From assembly GCA_016717205.1 (NCBI GenBank), contig JADKGC010000006.1:62001-126000 (forward strand): DNA of 64,000 bases. The letters run 5' to 3'. The notes under the pieces are model-generated. The model ran no database searches, was not told the DNA's origin, and was given only the letters and a program-made list of their open reading frames with translations. Each line of letters begins with the position of its first letter. The first letter of the stretch is position 1. The stretch is from Candidatus Flexifilum breve (GTDB taxonomy: Bacteria; Chloroflexota; Anaerolineae; Aggregatilineales; Phototrophicaceae). Made by a program: the position numbers and the translations under genes. This document shows positions 16,427 through 25,720 of this stretch, piece after piece.

Positions 16427-18226
16427 TTACTTCAGCTGCCAGTAGATGGTGTAGCGCTGGTGATGCAGTTTGTAGAACGGGAGAATCTGAACGGCGTGCG
16501 GGAGTCCAACGCCGCTCAGCTGGTAGGTCAGCGGTTGCCCGGCGACGGGGTGAAGCTGTTCCAATACGCTCTGTGCTGATCCCTGCAGCGGGGGCACGGG
16601 CGGCGCGGGATGCCAGTTGATCGCCGCATTGCGGGTGTTCGGGTCTTCGAGATACACGTTCGGCATATTTTCCGTGCCGAGCGCGCCCGCGAGCACAATG
16701 GGGCCGTAGAGCAGCGCGATGTGATCCGCTGCGCCGGGCAGCGGTTCGGCGTGGAGCCGCATGGGTAGGCGGAAATCGATTTGATCGCCGTCGTGCCATT
16801 CGCGGTCGAGACTGATGTATGAGCCTGGTTCGACGTTGAACGGCTCATTTACGCCGTTGATCTGTACGCTCGCACCCGTCGCCCAAGCAGGATAGCGCAG
16901 CTTGAGCGCGAAGCGCGTCGTCTGAGCGCAGCGCAGCGTCAGGTGGGTCGTGTCGCTGTCGGGGAACTGCGTCTCCTGCCGCACGGTGACCTGCCTGGCA
17001 TCCCAGGTAAGTTCAGATGCGATGAACAGATTGACGTACAGTGCGTCGTCGGCATGGTAGTAGATCGTGTCGGCGTATTTAGCGTGGTTCTCGACGCCTG
17101 TGCCCGTGCAGCACCAGAACGAATGCTCGGGCGCGCTGTAGACTTTCACATGTCCCGGTTTGAGTGAGCAGAAGTACAACATCATGCCTGTCTCGGGATC
17201 CTGCGAGGCGAGGATGTGGTTGAACAACCCACGCTCGTAGAAGTCCATTGCTTCGGCGGAGGGTTCCCACGCGAACAGGTGCCGCGTTAGCTTAAGCATG
17301 TTGTACGTGTTGCACGTCTCCGCACTGACCGACGTCAGATGATCGGCGAAGCGGTGCACCGGGAAAAAGAGTTCGTCGTCGCTGTGACCGCCGATCACAT
17401 ACGAGCGGTAATGCGCTACCCGTTCCCAGAAGAACTTGGCCGCGTCGCGCAGCACCGGGTCGCCTGTGAGTTCGTACTGCCGCGCCAACCCGATCAGCTT
17501 GGGAATCTGGGTGTTGGCGTGCAGACGATCCATCTGGTCACTGCCCTGTTTGAGCGGGTCGAGCACCACATCGTCGTTGAAGGCGAAGGATAGGCGCAGG
17601 TGTTCCGGATTCTTCGTCACAGCGTATAGGTTGGCGAAGACTTCGTTCATGCCGCCAAATTCCATCAGCAGCGTGATTTGCATCTGCTCGTAGGTGAGGT
17701 TGTCCACACGGAACTTGACCCAGTCCGCGCAGCGTTCGAGCACGGGCAGCGCCTGCGGGTTGCTGCAGTGCAGATGCGCGTCGAGCAGCCCCGCCATGAT
17801 TTTGTGGAGGGTGTAGTAGGGTGCCCATACTGGAAAGCGCCCTTCGACGCGGTCGAAGTACGATTCTGGGAAAGCCGACAGGTAGCCCGGGTTGTAGCCT
17901 TGCGACGGCAGCGCCGCTTGCACAGAAGCGAAACCCGCTACCATGTGATCGACCCGCGCTTTGAAGCGGTCGTCACCCGTGCTGGCGTACATCAGCGCGC
18001 AGGCGGTCACGTAATGTCCGGCGAAGTGTCCGCGCAGCTCAACTTCCGGCGCCTCCCAGCCGCCGTAAGGTTGGGCAGTCGTCGGCAAGCCCGCGTTGAG
18101 GTAGAACGTGTGCAGCAGACGATCAGGATCAAGCTGAAGGAGATAGGCGGCGTCACGTTCCATCGCCGCCTTGAACGCGCCATCGAGCAGGCGCACGCAG
18201 GTGAGGTCAAAGGGGTGCGCGGTCAT
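16427..18226 (-). CDS. GH127-like beta-L-arabinofuranosidase (DUF1680)
   Basis: A 599-residue (alpha/alpha)6-barrel glycosidase. The zinc/catalytic set known from Bifidobacterium HypBA1 (Glu-x-Cys and Cys-Cys) is visible as A-E-T-C-N-T-Y-N near residue 303 and F-W-C-C-T-G-T-G near 373, where the first Cys would be the nucleophile. No signal peptide, so it cleaves imported oligosaccharides. The sequence differs strongly from the second copy at 21690-23639; C-C-T-G-T-G-V-E-N is typical of the plant/Bacteroides-like DUF1680 branch. It follows the permease gene by 1 bp. Exact substrate uncertain. Confidence 0.88.
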   Translation of the reverse strand: MTAHPFDLTCVRLLDGAFKAAMERDAAYLLQLDPDRLLHTFYLNAGLPTTAQPYGGWEAPEVELRGHFAGHYVTACALMYASTGDDRFKARVDHMVAGFASVQAALPSQGYNPGYLSAFPESYFDRVEGRFPVWAPYYTLHKIMAGLLDAHLHCSNPQALPVLERCADWVKFRVDNLTYEQMQITLLMEFGGMNEVFANLYAVTKNPEHLRLSFAFNDDVVLDPLKQGSDQMDRLHANTQIPKLIGLARQYELTGDPVLRDAAKFFWERVAHYRSYVIGGHSDDELFFPVHRFADHLTSVSAETCNTYNMLKLTRHLFAWEPSAEAMDFYERGLFNHILASQDPETGMMLYFCSLKPGHVKVYSAPEHSFWCCTGTGVENHAKYADTIYYHADDALYVNLFIASELTWDARQVTVRQETQFPDSDTTHLTLRCAQTTRFALKLRYPAWATGASVQINGVNEPFNVEPGSYISLDREWHDGDQIDFRLPMRLHAEPLPGAADHIALLYGPIVLAGALGTENMPNVYLEDPNTRNAAINWHPAPPVPPLQGSAQSVLEQLHPVAGQPLTYQLSGVGLPHAVQILPFYKLHHQRYTIYWQLK

Positions 18227-18227
18227 G

Positions 18228-19127
18228 TTAGCCCTTCAACCCGGTCATGACGATGCCCTTGATGAAGTAGCGCTGCGCGAAGAAGAACAGCAGCACCACC
18301 GGGATGATCATCGCTGTCGAGGCGGCGAGCTGGAGATCCCAGCTCACATCCTGCACGCTGCGGAACGAAGCCAGCCCTGCCGCCACCGTGAAATTCTCCG
18401 GCGAGCGCAGGAAGATGATCGGGCCGAGCAGGTCATTCCACGCATTGAGGAACGTGAAAATGGCGACGGTGATGAGCGCCGGACGCGCCAGCGGCATCAT
18501 GATGCGCCAGTAAATGCCGAACTCGGTGCAGCCATCAATGCGCGCGGCGTCCGCTAGTTCTTCGGGAATCGTGCGGAAGAACTGGCGAATCAGGAAGATA
18601 TTGAACGCGCCGCCGCCGAAAAACATCGGGACAGTCAGCGGCAGGAAGGTGTCGACCCACCCGAGGCGCGAGAACATGATGAACTGCGGCACGATCATGA
18701 TGGCGTACGGCAGGAACAGTGTCGCGATCACGATGCCGAACCAGAAATCGCGCCCGGGGAAGCGCAGACGCGCGAAGCCATAGGCGACAAACGACGAGGT
18801 GAACACCACGGCGATCACGTTCAGTCCGGCAATGACCAGCGTGTTGCGCAGGTACAACCCGAACGGCTTGTACGTCAGCGCGTTGAAGTAGTTCTCGAAT
18901 TTCACCGGATTCGGAATGAGGTCCGGCGGGTACTGGAAAATCTGCACCTGACTCTTGAGCGAACTGCTCACCAACCAGAGGAAGGGCGCGATCATGATCG
19001 TGCCCATGATCAGAAGCAGCGCGACGGTGACGTACCGCCAGATGCGGTCATTGCGGGACATGGTGCTGCGGCGCGGCGCGAGCTGCGCGGGCGCGATATC
19101 GGTGAGGGGTTGTTGGACAGCGGCCAT
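18228..19127 (-). CDS. sugar ABC transporter permease, MalG type
   Basis: A 299-residue inner-membrane permease with six predicted helices. The binding-protein-dependent transport loop reads E-L-A-D-A-A-R-I-D-G-C-T-E-F, the EAA motif that contacts the ATPase. ATG 19127 has an AGGAGA site. It is paired with the MalF-type gene upstream. No ATPase gene is nearby; CUT1 systems of this type often share an MsmK-like ATPase encoded elsewhere. Confidence 0.92.
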   Translation of the reverse strand: MAAVQQPLTDIAPAQLAPRRSTMSRNDRIWRYVTVALLLIMGTIMIAPFLWLVSSSLKSQVQIFQYPPDLIPNPVKFENYFNALTYKPFGLYLRNTLVIAGLNVIAVVFTSSFVAYGFARLRFPGRDFWFGIVIATLFLPYAIMIVPQFIMFSRLGWVDTFLPLTVPMFFGGGAFNIFLIRQFFRTIPEELADAARIDGCTEFGIYWRIMMPLARPALITVAIFTFLNAWNDLLGPIIFLRSPENFTVAAGLASFRSVQDVSWDLQLAASTAMIIPVVLLFFFAQRYFIKGIVMTGLKG

Positions 19128-19141
19128 TTGCGATCTCCTTC

Positions 19142-20089
19142 CTATTCACCCGGATTTTCGTAATACACCCGCCGTCCGAGATAGCGGAAAATCACAACGG
19201 ACAGGATCAGCAGAATGCCGAAGAGCACCCACGAGAGCGCCGCCGCATACCCCATCTTCAAACTCTGGAACGCGCTGCGATAGATGTACAGCACGAGGAA
19301 CAGCGTCGCGTTTTGCGGGCCGCCATCGGTGACCAGATAGCCGATCACGAACACCTGCAGCGAATTGATGAAGCCGATCACGAGGTTGAAGAAGAAGACC
19401 GGGGAGATCATCGGGATGGTGATATGGCGCATCTTCGCCCAGCGCCCAGCGCCGTCGATTTCCGCCGCTTCATAGTAGACATCGGGGATGCCCTGCAGAC
19501 CGGCGAGGAAGATGATCATCGAACTGCCCGAGCCCCACAGGCTGAGGATGACGAAGGCCGGAACGGCGAGATTCGGGTCTTGCAACCATGCGATCTTCGC
19601 GCCGCCAAACGCGCGGATCACGGCGTTGATCAGGCCAAATTCGGTGTTGAACATCCACGCCCACAGCAGCGCGTTCGCCACGGCGGGGACAATGCTGGGC
19701 ATGTAAAAAATGGTTCGAAAAATAGAAATGCCGCGAATATTTGTGTTGATCAGATTGGCCAGAAAGAACCCGAACAGCAGCCCGAGTGGCACCGACAGCA
19801 CGGTGTACAGGAAGGTCGCTTTGAGGGCTTGCGGGAGAATGGGATCTCTAAAGAGTGTTTCGAGGTTTTGCATCCCCACGAAGCGGGGCGCGGACATCAG
19901 GTTCCAACTGTGAAAGGTGAGGTAGAGATTGACCAGAACCGGGATCACCACCCAGAACAGGACGCCGAGGATGAACGGCATGATAAAAATGTAGCCTGTA
20001 ATCGTCCGCCGCCGCCGGAGGGACATGTTCGTCCACCACTTCCAGCCAGATTGAACGGGTGCAGGCGCTGCTTGTACGCGCGTTGCCAT
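19142..20089 (-). CDS. sugar ABC transporter permease, MalF type
   Basis: A 315-residue permease with six helices and an extended N-terminus. The EAA loop reads Y-Y-E-A-A-E-I-D-G-A-G-R-W-A. It forms the membrane channel with the 18228-19127 product. A strong hairpin separates it from the binding-protein gene upstream, a common way to keep binding protein in excess. Confidence 0.92.
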   Translation of the reverse strand: MATRVQAAPAPVQSGWKWWTNMSLRRRRTITGYIFIMPFILGVLFWVVIPVLVNLYLTFHSWNLMSAPRFVGMQNLETLFRDPILPQALKATFLYTVLSVPLGLLFGFFLANLINTNIRGISIFRTIFYMPSIVPAVANALLWAWMFNTEFGLINAVIRAFGGAKIAWLQDPNLAVPAFVILSLWGSGSSMIIFLAGLQGIPDVYYEAAEIDGAGRWAKMRHITIPMISPVFFFNLVIGFINSLQVFVIGYLVTDGGPQNATLFLVLYIYRSAFQSLKMGYAAALSWVLFGILLILSVVIFRYLGRRVYYENPGE

Positions 20090-20122
20090 AGTTGACCACC
20101 GTGTCTATCGTCAGAACGGGAA

Positions 20123-20150
20123 CGGGGCGCGGCCAACCGACCGCGCCCCG
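20123..20150 (-). terminator. intercistronic hairpin between binding protein and permeases
   Basis: CGGGGCGCGG and CCGCGCCCCG form a 10-bp GC stem with an 8-nt loop, 16 bp after the binding-protein stop and 34 bp before the permease start. No U-run follows, so it more likely protects the upstream mRNA or causes partial termination than stops transcription completely. Confidence 0.65.
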
Positions 20151-20165
20151 GCAAAGCTAGACTGA

Positions 20166-21545
20166 CTACAGATTCGCCATCGCGATTACATCGTTGGCCT
20201 GACGCACTGCTTCGGGCAGCACGTCGGCGGGCGGCGTCCCACCTGCAATCGCTTGGACGGCCGGGTCGATGAAGTTGGCGGCTGCTTCGATGTAGCCCGG
20301 CGGAATACGCACGGCGACGCCGTAGGTCGGCAGGTATTCGCTGACGAACTGGCGGTAGTTCTCCGGATGAATCCCTTCGGTGATCCACGTATCCAGACCC
20401 TCGGGGGTGGTCAGCGCGGTTTGGCTGGGCAGCCATAGACCGATCTTGAGGAACTGGGTCTGATAGAACGGCGTGGACAGGAAGCGTACCCACTGCCACG
20501 CTTCTTCGGGGTGCTGGGTATTGGCCAGCGCCGAGTGGAAGTGCGCCTGCATGACGGTCGCAGGCTGCACCATCTTGGGCAGCGCGCCGGTACCCATCGG
20601 CACGCTGACGAGCGACGGGTTCATCCACGACAGCGCCCAAGAGCCATCGACGGCCATCGCCAGACGCCCGGTGTCGATCATCTGCGTGTTGGTCATGCCG
20701 AGGTCGGCCATCGACGCGCTGCGCGGCGCGACATGATGCACGTAAATCAGTTCATACAGGCGGGTGATCGCTTCGATGGCTTCCGGTGAGTCGATGGCGA
20801 TGCGACCATCGGCGAAGTACGCGCCACCGTTCGAGTGCACGGCTGCGGCAATCGGCATCCACCACAGCGGCCAGTCCACGCCCCACTGCTGAATATCTTC
20901 AGAGTCGAAGCCTTCGTCATCCGGGTGGCGACCCGCGCTGTCCTTAGTCAACGCCTTGGCATTGGCCACGAACGTGTCCCAGTCCCAGATTTCGTCTTCG
21001 GCGAAGCCGGGCGGGGTAATGCCCGCTTCTTCGAACAACTGCGCATTGTAGTAGATGTGGTGCGCGACCCAGCACGACCCGATGCCGTGCCAGCGACCGT
21101 CATTGTCCGCGCAGCGCGCTGCTTCCTGCGGCAGGAAGTAGTCCGGCGCGCCCAGCAGCGGGTCGGCGGTGATCCGGTCGGTGATGTCCAGCAGGAGACC
21201 CTGCGAAACGTAGGTTTCGTAACCATCGGCGATGATGAACGAGGTGTCGGGGGTGGTGCCCGCAGCGAAGTTGGTCAAGAGCACGCGGTTGTATTCGCCC
21301 GCGTCCGGGGTATGCTGCCATTCGACGGTGATGCCGGGCATTTCTGTTTGGAAAACCTCAATGGCCGCGCGCACGCCTTCATCTTCCGCGACGCCGCCCC
21401 AACCACCAAACGAAATACCGACCGCATCCTGTTGACTCGGCAGGGCGAACAGCTTGCCGCCCAACTGCGTCATGCTGGCAGCGAAGGCCGCCGAAGCACC
21501 CATAACCTTCAGAAAATCACGACGAGAAACGTTGTTACCTGCCAT
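20166..21545 (-). CDS. sugar ABC transporter substrate-binding protein (Tat signal)
   Basis: A 459-residue family-1 extracellular solute-binding protein. The N-terminus has a twin-arginine signal, S-R-R-D-F-L-K-V-M-G, followed by a hydrophobic stretch, suggesting folded export. The mature part shows the cluster B solute-binding style (T-P-D-T-S-F-I-I-A-D-G, E-A-W-Q-W-V-R-F-L-S). It is the first gene of the transporter set, downstream of the GH127 gene at 21690. The ligand is probably an arabinose- or galactose-containing oligosaccharide, judged only from the neighbouring enzymes. Confidence 0.9.
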   Translation of the reverse strand: MAGNNVSRRDFLKVMGASAAFAASMTQLGGKLFALPSQQDAVGISFGGWGGVAEDEGVRAAIEVFQTEMPGITVEWQHTPDAGEYNRVLLTNFAAGTTPDTSFIIADGYETYVSQGLLLDITDRITADPLLGAPDYFLPQEAARCADNDGRWHGIGSCWVAHHIYYNAQLFEEAGITPPGFAEDEIWDWDTFVANAKALTKDSAGRHPDDEGFDSEDIQQWGVDWPLWWMPIAAAVHSNGGAYFADGRIAIDSPEAIEAITRLYELIYVHHVAPRSASMADLGMTNTQMIDTGRLAMAVDGSWALSWMNPSLVSVPMGTGALPKMVQPATVMQAHFHSALANTQHPEEAWQWVRFLSTPFYQTQFLKIGLWLPSQTALTTPEGLDTWITEGIHPENYRQFVSEYLPTYGVAVRIPPGYIEAAANFIDPAVQAIAGGTPPADVLPEAVRQANDVIAMANL

Positions 21546-21649
21546 GTTTATAAGCTCCTAAAGTTTGCTCAAACGGACTTACTTTTTAGTACAACGAGAC
21601 GCTGCACCGAGTCTCGACATACCCACTCAGGGGTCGCTGCAGATCACGT

Positions 21650-21674
21650 CCAACCGGAGAAACTCCCCGGTTGG
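21650..21674 (-). terminator. hairpin between GH127 and binding-protein gene
   Basis: CCAACCGG and CCGGTTGG pair across a 9-nt centre, 16 bp past the GH127 stop. No T-run follows on the minus strand. It may separate the GH127 transcript from the transporter operon. Confidence 0.5.
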
Positions 21675-21689
21675 CTTGACTTGAGTAAT

Positions 21690-23639
21690 CTATTGCTCGC
21701 GCACCCAGACGCGCATTTCACCGGGCTCACGGTTCGCCCACAGACTGTAGGGAATAGCCTTGAACGGCACGGCATCATATGAATATTGGAGCGCGCTTTG
21801 CGGCTGATAGAGGCCACCCGCCCATACGGCTGGTTCAGTGCGGACGGCTTCCCCGGTGATCACGCCCACGCCGCTGAACAGGCTGCTGTCGACGTTGCCC
21901 ACCAGCTTGGCGGTGCGCGGAATGACGAGATTGGCGAGATTCGGACCGTTATCGGCTTCTTCGAGGCAGTAAACGACCGGGCCGCGCTGCAGGGCGACCG
22001 TGCCCGCATTGTGGCGCACGTTCGGGTGTGACACGATGCGTTCCACGCTCATAGGCAGCGCCAGCTCGATGGTGTCGCCGTTATTCCATGTGCGGTCGAT
22101 GAACGCGTAACCGCGCTGGACGTTGGCGCTCACGGTCACGCCGTTGACGCGCAGCGTGAAGTTCGACGCCCAGTTGGGAATGCGCAGCGCCAGCTTGAAC
22201 GGGGTCGCCTGCGCTACGCCGATGGTGAGGCTCACATCGCCGTTCCACGGGTAATTTGTTTCCTGATCGATCTGCACGCTGCCCGCGGGCAGGCTGACGC
22301 GCATGTGGCTGTGGTTATACAGATGCAGGTAGATCGTGTCGGCGCTGTGCGACGAGAAGTAGTGGCCCAGGTTCGCCACGACGCGCGCCAGATTCGGCGG
22401 GCAGCACGGGCACACGAACCAATCCTGACGGCGGTAGTGCTTCGGCGTGTTGATGCCGCTGAAGTGTTCGTGCGGGTTGACGTAGGGGTAGGAGGCCAGC
22501 GGGTTGGCGTAGAAGAACTGGTTGCCTTCCCACGACACACCCGACATGATGCCGTTATACAGCGCGCGTTCCATCACGTCGGTGTAGCGACTGTCCGGGT
22601 CAATGTCGAACATGCTCTTCGCCCAGAAGACCAGCGCAATCGACGCGCAGGTTTCGGCATAGGCGGATTCGTTCGGGAGGTCGTAGCCGAAGGTGAAGCC
22701 TTCGTTGGCGTGCGCCGGGCCGAGACCGCCCGTAATATACATCTGCTTGCTGGTGAGGTCTTCCCAGATTACGCGGCAGGCGTCAAGCAGGGTGCTGTCG
22801 CCCGTTTCGGCAGAGATATCCGCCGCTCCGGCATACAGGTAGGCCGCGCGCACGGAGTGGCCGGTGGCGACGTTTTGTTCGCGCAGGGGTTTGTGCGCCT
22901 GGCAGTAGTGATAGGTCTTCGCCCAGAATTTGGTCGGGTCGTCGCCGCGTGCCGCCGCTTCGATGTCGAAGAAGTTTGGCTCTTGCCCGCGCTCGTCGAC
23001 GAAGTACTTGGCGAGGTTGAGATAGCGTTTTTCGCCCGTCGCCCGGTACAGCTTGACCAGACCCAATTCGACTTCCGGGTGGCCGCAGTAGCCGTGTACC
23101 TGTTGTTCGCCGGGGCCGAAACGCGCGTCGATGTGATCGGCGTAGCGCGCCAGCGTGTCGAGCAGCACGCGCTTGCCCGTCCCTTGGTAATAAGCCGCCG
23201 CGCCCTCCATCAGGTGACCCGCGTCGTAGAGTTCGTGCCAGTCACGCAGGTTACGCCACTTGTTTTGCGGTTCAATCACCGTGAAGAAGCTGTTGAGGTA
23301 GCCGTCTTCGAGCTGGCCTTCTTTAATCGCCTGAATGACCTTGTCGGCGAGCTGTTCGAGGTCGGGATCGGGATAGCTGTCGAGGCTGTAGCCGACCGCT
23401 TCGATCCACTTGGCGAGGTCGGAGTCCCAGAACTTGTGCACAATGTGACCGTCAAACCGGGGATCGTTTTCCCCGCCGTGCAGATGCCAGGCATCGGTGC
23501 GGTGGGTGATTTCAAGCTGATGATGGATGGCGGGAATGGTCGAGGTGCGGACAGTAGCTTGGCGCTCACCCCAATAGCCACCATCAATTTTGACCTGATT
23601 AGACCGGATAGAACTTAAGGGCAGCCCATTATTAACCAT
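21690..23639 (-). CDS. GH127 beta-L-arabinofuranosidase, HypBA1-like
   Basis: A 649-residue cytoplasmic glycosidase close in length to characterised HypBA1 (about 658). The catalytic zinc site is recognisable: E-T-C-A-S-I-A-L near residue 330 and C-P-C-C-P-P-N-L-A-R near 410, spaced as in HypBA1 (Glu338, Cys340, Cys417, Cys418). The start is placed at ATG 23639; the 64 codons further upstream run through the divergent promoter and look non-coding. It would remove beta-L-arabinofuranose from arabino-oligosaccharides such as those of hydroxyproline-rich plant glycoproteins. Confidence 0.92.
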   Translation of the reverse strand: MVNNGLPLSSIRSNQVKIDGGYWGERQATVRTSTIPAIHHQLEITHRTDAWHLHGGENDPRFDGHIVHKFWDSDLAKWIEAVGYSLDSYPDPDLEQLADKVIQAIKEGQLEDGYLNSFFTVIEPQNKWRNLRDWHELYDAGHLMEGAAAYYQGTGKRVLLDTLARYADHIDARFGPGEQQVHGYCGHPEVELGLVKLYRATGEKRYLNLAKYFVDERGQEPNFFDIEAAARGDDPTKFWAKTYHYCQAHKPLREQNVATGHSVRAAYLYAGAADISAETGDSTLLDACRVIWEDLTSKQMYITGGLGPAHANEGFTFGYDLPNESAYAETCASIALVFWAKSMFDIDPDSRYTDVMERALYNGIMSGVSWEGNQFFYANPLASYPYVNPHEHFSGINTPKHYRRQDWFVCPCCPPNLARVVANLGHYFSSHSADTIYLHLYNHSHMRVSLPAGSVQIDQETNYPWNGDVSLTIGVAQATPFKLALRIPNWASNFTLRVNGVTVSANVQRGYAFIDRTWNNGDTIELALPMSVERIVSHPNVRHNAGTVALQRGPVVYCLEEADNGPNLANLVIPRTAKLVGNVDSSLFSGVGVITGEAVRTEPAVWAGGLYQPQSALQYSYDAVPFKAIPYSLWANREPGEMRVWVREQ

Positions 23640-23744
23640 GGCGGATCCTATTCTGAAATCGAATGCACTATTCAACAATTTGTATCCACTGTAACGAAAC
23701 CGGGAGTCGGTGAACAGTAGGTGAAACCCGCCAATACCAGTCCG

Positions 23745-23776
23745 ATTCCGACTTTTGCCTAATTCCGACATATAAT
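23745..23776 (+). promoter_or_regulatory. divergent promoter region with ATTCCGAC direct repeats
   Basis: In the 177-bp space between the GH127 gene and the AraC-type regulator, ATTCCGAC occurs twice (23745-23752 and 23762-23769, period 17) directly before a perfect TATAAT at 23771-23776. There is no good -35 at 17 bp, as in activator-dependent promoters. AraC-family regulators often bind direct repeats, so this is a candidate autoregulatory operator. Confidence 0.45.
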
Positions 23777-23816
23777 CGGTGTGCAAACAGGTATTCGAAC
23801 TCCGGACAACCGACTT

Positions 23817-24671
23817 ATGGATACAACCCATGCTTTGTACCTGACGATGAGCTGTCCCATCAAAGCGCAGAACGCCGGGCTGTTCATTTCACGGGGGACG
23901 GCGCTGCATCCCACGCGCATCATCAACTCGCATGAACTGATCTTTGTGAAGCAGGGTGAACTCGAATTGTGGGAAGAGGGGCAGCAGTTTCATTTGCGTG
24001 CGGGGCAGACGCTGCACCTGTGGCCGGGACGGCGGCACGGCGGGTCGAACCCCATGCCGCCCGACTTACGCTTTTACTGGATTCACTACGAGGTGATTTG
24101 CGAAACGGTGAGCGATGTACAGCTCACCACGCCTGATTATCATCCGAGCTTGGTCGTGCCGCAGATGGCCACGCTGCGCCAACCCGAACGACTGGAGCGC
24201 TTGTTCCGCACGTTTCTGGACGATCAGGAGTCGGGGATGCTGCATCCGTACGCGGCGAATCTGCTCATGACGCTTATGCTGCTTGAAGTCGTGCAATCAC
24301 AAGTGGAACCTGTCGAAGTCAACGAGGATGCCAACGTGGTCGCGACGTGGGCGCACACTTATATTCGCATGAACTTTGACCGTCCGATTACGGCCAGCAA
24401 GATCGCCGCCGCACTCGGCTACAATACCGACTATCTCGGGCGCATCTATCACCGCTTGTACGGCTGCACTCTGACCGAGTCGATTCACCGCCGCCGCATT
24501 GAAAAAGCCTGCGAATGGTTGCTGGACACCAATCTGACGATTGCGCAGATCGCATCCCGCTGCGGTTTCAGCGACACCGACTATTTCCGGCGCATCTTCC
24601 GGCGCATCATGCAGATCGCGCCCGGTGACTACCGCACCGAGTTTTCGCGCATGCACATCAACACGCACTGA
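23817..24671 (+). CDS. AraC-family transcriptional regulator
   Basis: A 284-residue regulator with an N-terminal cupin sensor domain (about 15-140, with H-E-L-I-F-V-K-Q-G-E-L-E-L and L-R-A-G-Q-T-L-H-L-W-P-G-R-R-H) and a C-terminal double helix-turn-helix. The second HTH reads I-A-Q-I-A-S-R-C-G-F-S-D-T-D-Y-F followed by R-R-I-F-R-R. ATG 23817 is preferred over an in-frame GTG at 23781 because the TATAAT box at 23771 would place transcription start beyond the GTG. Divergent to the GH127/transporter genes, it probably activates them in response to a sugar. Confidence 0.9.
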   Translation: MDTTHALYLTMSCPIKAQNAGLFISRGTALHPTRIINSHELIFVKQGELELWEEGQQFHLRAGQTLHLWPGRRHGGSNPMPPDLRFYWIHYEVICETVSDVQLTTPDYHPSLVVPQMATLRQPERLERLFRTFLDDQESGMLHPYAANLLMTLMLLEVVQSQVEPVEVNEDANVVATWAHTYIRMNFDRPITASKIAAALGYNTDYLGRIYHRLYGCTLTESIHRRRIEKACEWLLDTNLTIAQIASRCGFSDTDYFRRIFRRIMQIAPGDYRTEFSRMHINTH

Positions 24672-24674
24672 CGC

Positions 24675-25703
24675 TCAGCGGCGAATTTTACCGGAGCTGT
24701 CGCCGGACATGAGCTGCTCGACCTCTTCCACGCTGACGAGCAGCGCGTCGCCGGGAATAGTGTGTTTGAGGCAGCCCGCGGCGGTCGCAAAGTTGAGCGC
24801 ATACGCGGGATTCTCCGGGTGCTGGCGCAAACCGTAGATCAACCCGGCGGTGAACGCATCGCCCGCGCCGACCCGGTCGACGATGGGCGTCAGATCGTAG
24901 CTTGTACCGGTGTAGAACTGGCCGCGCTGCCACAGCACCGCCGACCACGTGTTGTGACTGGCGGAGTGCGAGGCGCGCGTCGTGAAGGCAATCGTCTTGA
25001 GCTGCGGGCAGCGCTCCGCCAATTGTTCCGCGACATCGCGGTTCTGGTCGATCAAATCGGCAGCGGGGTCACGCGGCTTAAGGCCGAACATGGTGTGCAC
25101 GGTTTCCGTGTTGCCGACCACCACATCGGACTGCGCGACGAGATCGGGCATGACCTCCGCTGAGGTTTTGCCCCATTTCCACAGCGCATGCCGGTAGTTG
25201 AGGTCGCATGATATTGTCAGGCCAAGTTCGCGGGCAATGCCAATGGCCTCACGGCAGGTGGCGGCGGCGCTCTCCGTGAGCGCGGGCGTGATGCCAGTCC
25301 AGTGAAACCAATCCGTGTCAGCCGCCGTGAAGATTGCGCGCCAGTCGAGCATCCCCGGTTGGAGTTCGGCGGCGCTGGATCGTGCCCGGTCATAGATCAC
25401 TTTGCCGCCGCGCTGTGCCGCCCCTTGTTCGACAAAGTACACGCCCAAACGGTCGCCACCGCGCGCGACATGCTCCACGCCGACGCCGTACTGGCGCAGA
25501 TACATCAACACCGCTTCGCCGAGGTCGTGCGCGGGTAGGCGGGTCACATACTCGGCGCGGTGACCAAAGCGCGCCAGCGCTATGGCGACGTTCGCCTCTG
25601 CGCCGCCGAACGTCACGGTATACGACTGCGTTTGGATGAGGCGCAGTAAGTCGGGCGGTGTGAGGCGCAGCATAATTTCGCCAAAAGCGACTATCGCATG
25701 CAT
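24675..25703 (-). CDS. kdgK: PfkB-family sugar kinase, probable 2-keto-3-deoxygluconate kinase
   Basis: A 342-residue ribokinase-fold kinase. N-terminal F-G-G-A-E-A-N-V-A-I-A-L-A is PfkB signature 1; C-terminal D-R-V-G-A-G-D-A-F-T-A-G is signature 2 with the catalytic Asp. The opening A-F-G-E-I-M-L-R-L and the S-C-D-L-N-Y-R block are typical of KDG kinases. ATG 25703 follows GGAGGAG. It probably phosphorylates a 2-keto-3-deoxy sugar acid, matching the acid-dehydratase candidate at 55407. Fructokinase is the main alternative. Convergent with the AraC gene, 3 bp apart. Confidence 0.82.
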   Translation of the reverse strand: MHAIVAFGEIMLRLTPPDLLRLIQTQSYTVTFGGAEANVAIALARFGHRAEYVTRLPAHDLGEAVLMYLRQYGVGVEHVARGGDRLGVYFVEQGAAQRGGKVIYDRARSSAAELQPGMLDWRAIFTAADTDWFHWTGITPALTESAAATCREAIGIARELGLTISCDLNYRHALWKWGKTSAEVMPDLVAQSDVVVGNTETVHTMFGLKPRDPAADLIDQNRDVAEQLAERCPQLKTIAFTTRASHSASHNTWSAVLWQRGQFYTGTSYDLTPIVDRVGAGDAFTAGLIYGLRQHPENPAYALNFATAAGCLKHTIPGDALLVSVEEVEQLMSGDSSGKIRR

Positions 25704-25720
25704 GTCGTTTGCTCCTCCGG

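Noticed and set aside
22305..23618. 437-residue plus-strand frame
   Set aside because: Shadow of the GH127 gene at 21690-23639, whose catalytic motifs are unambiguous.
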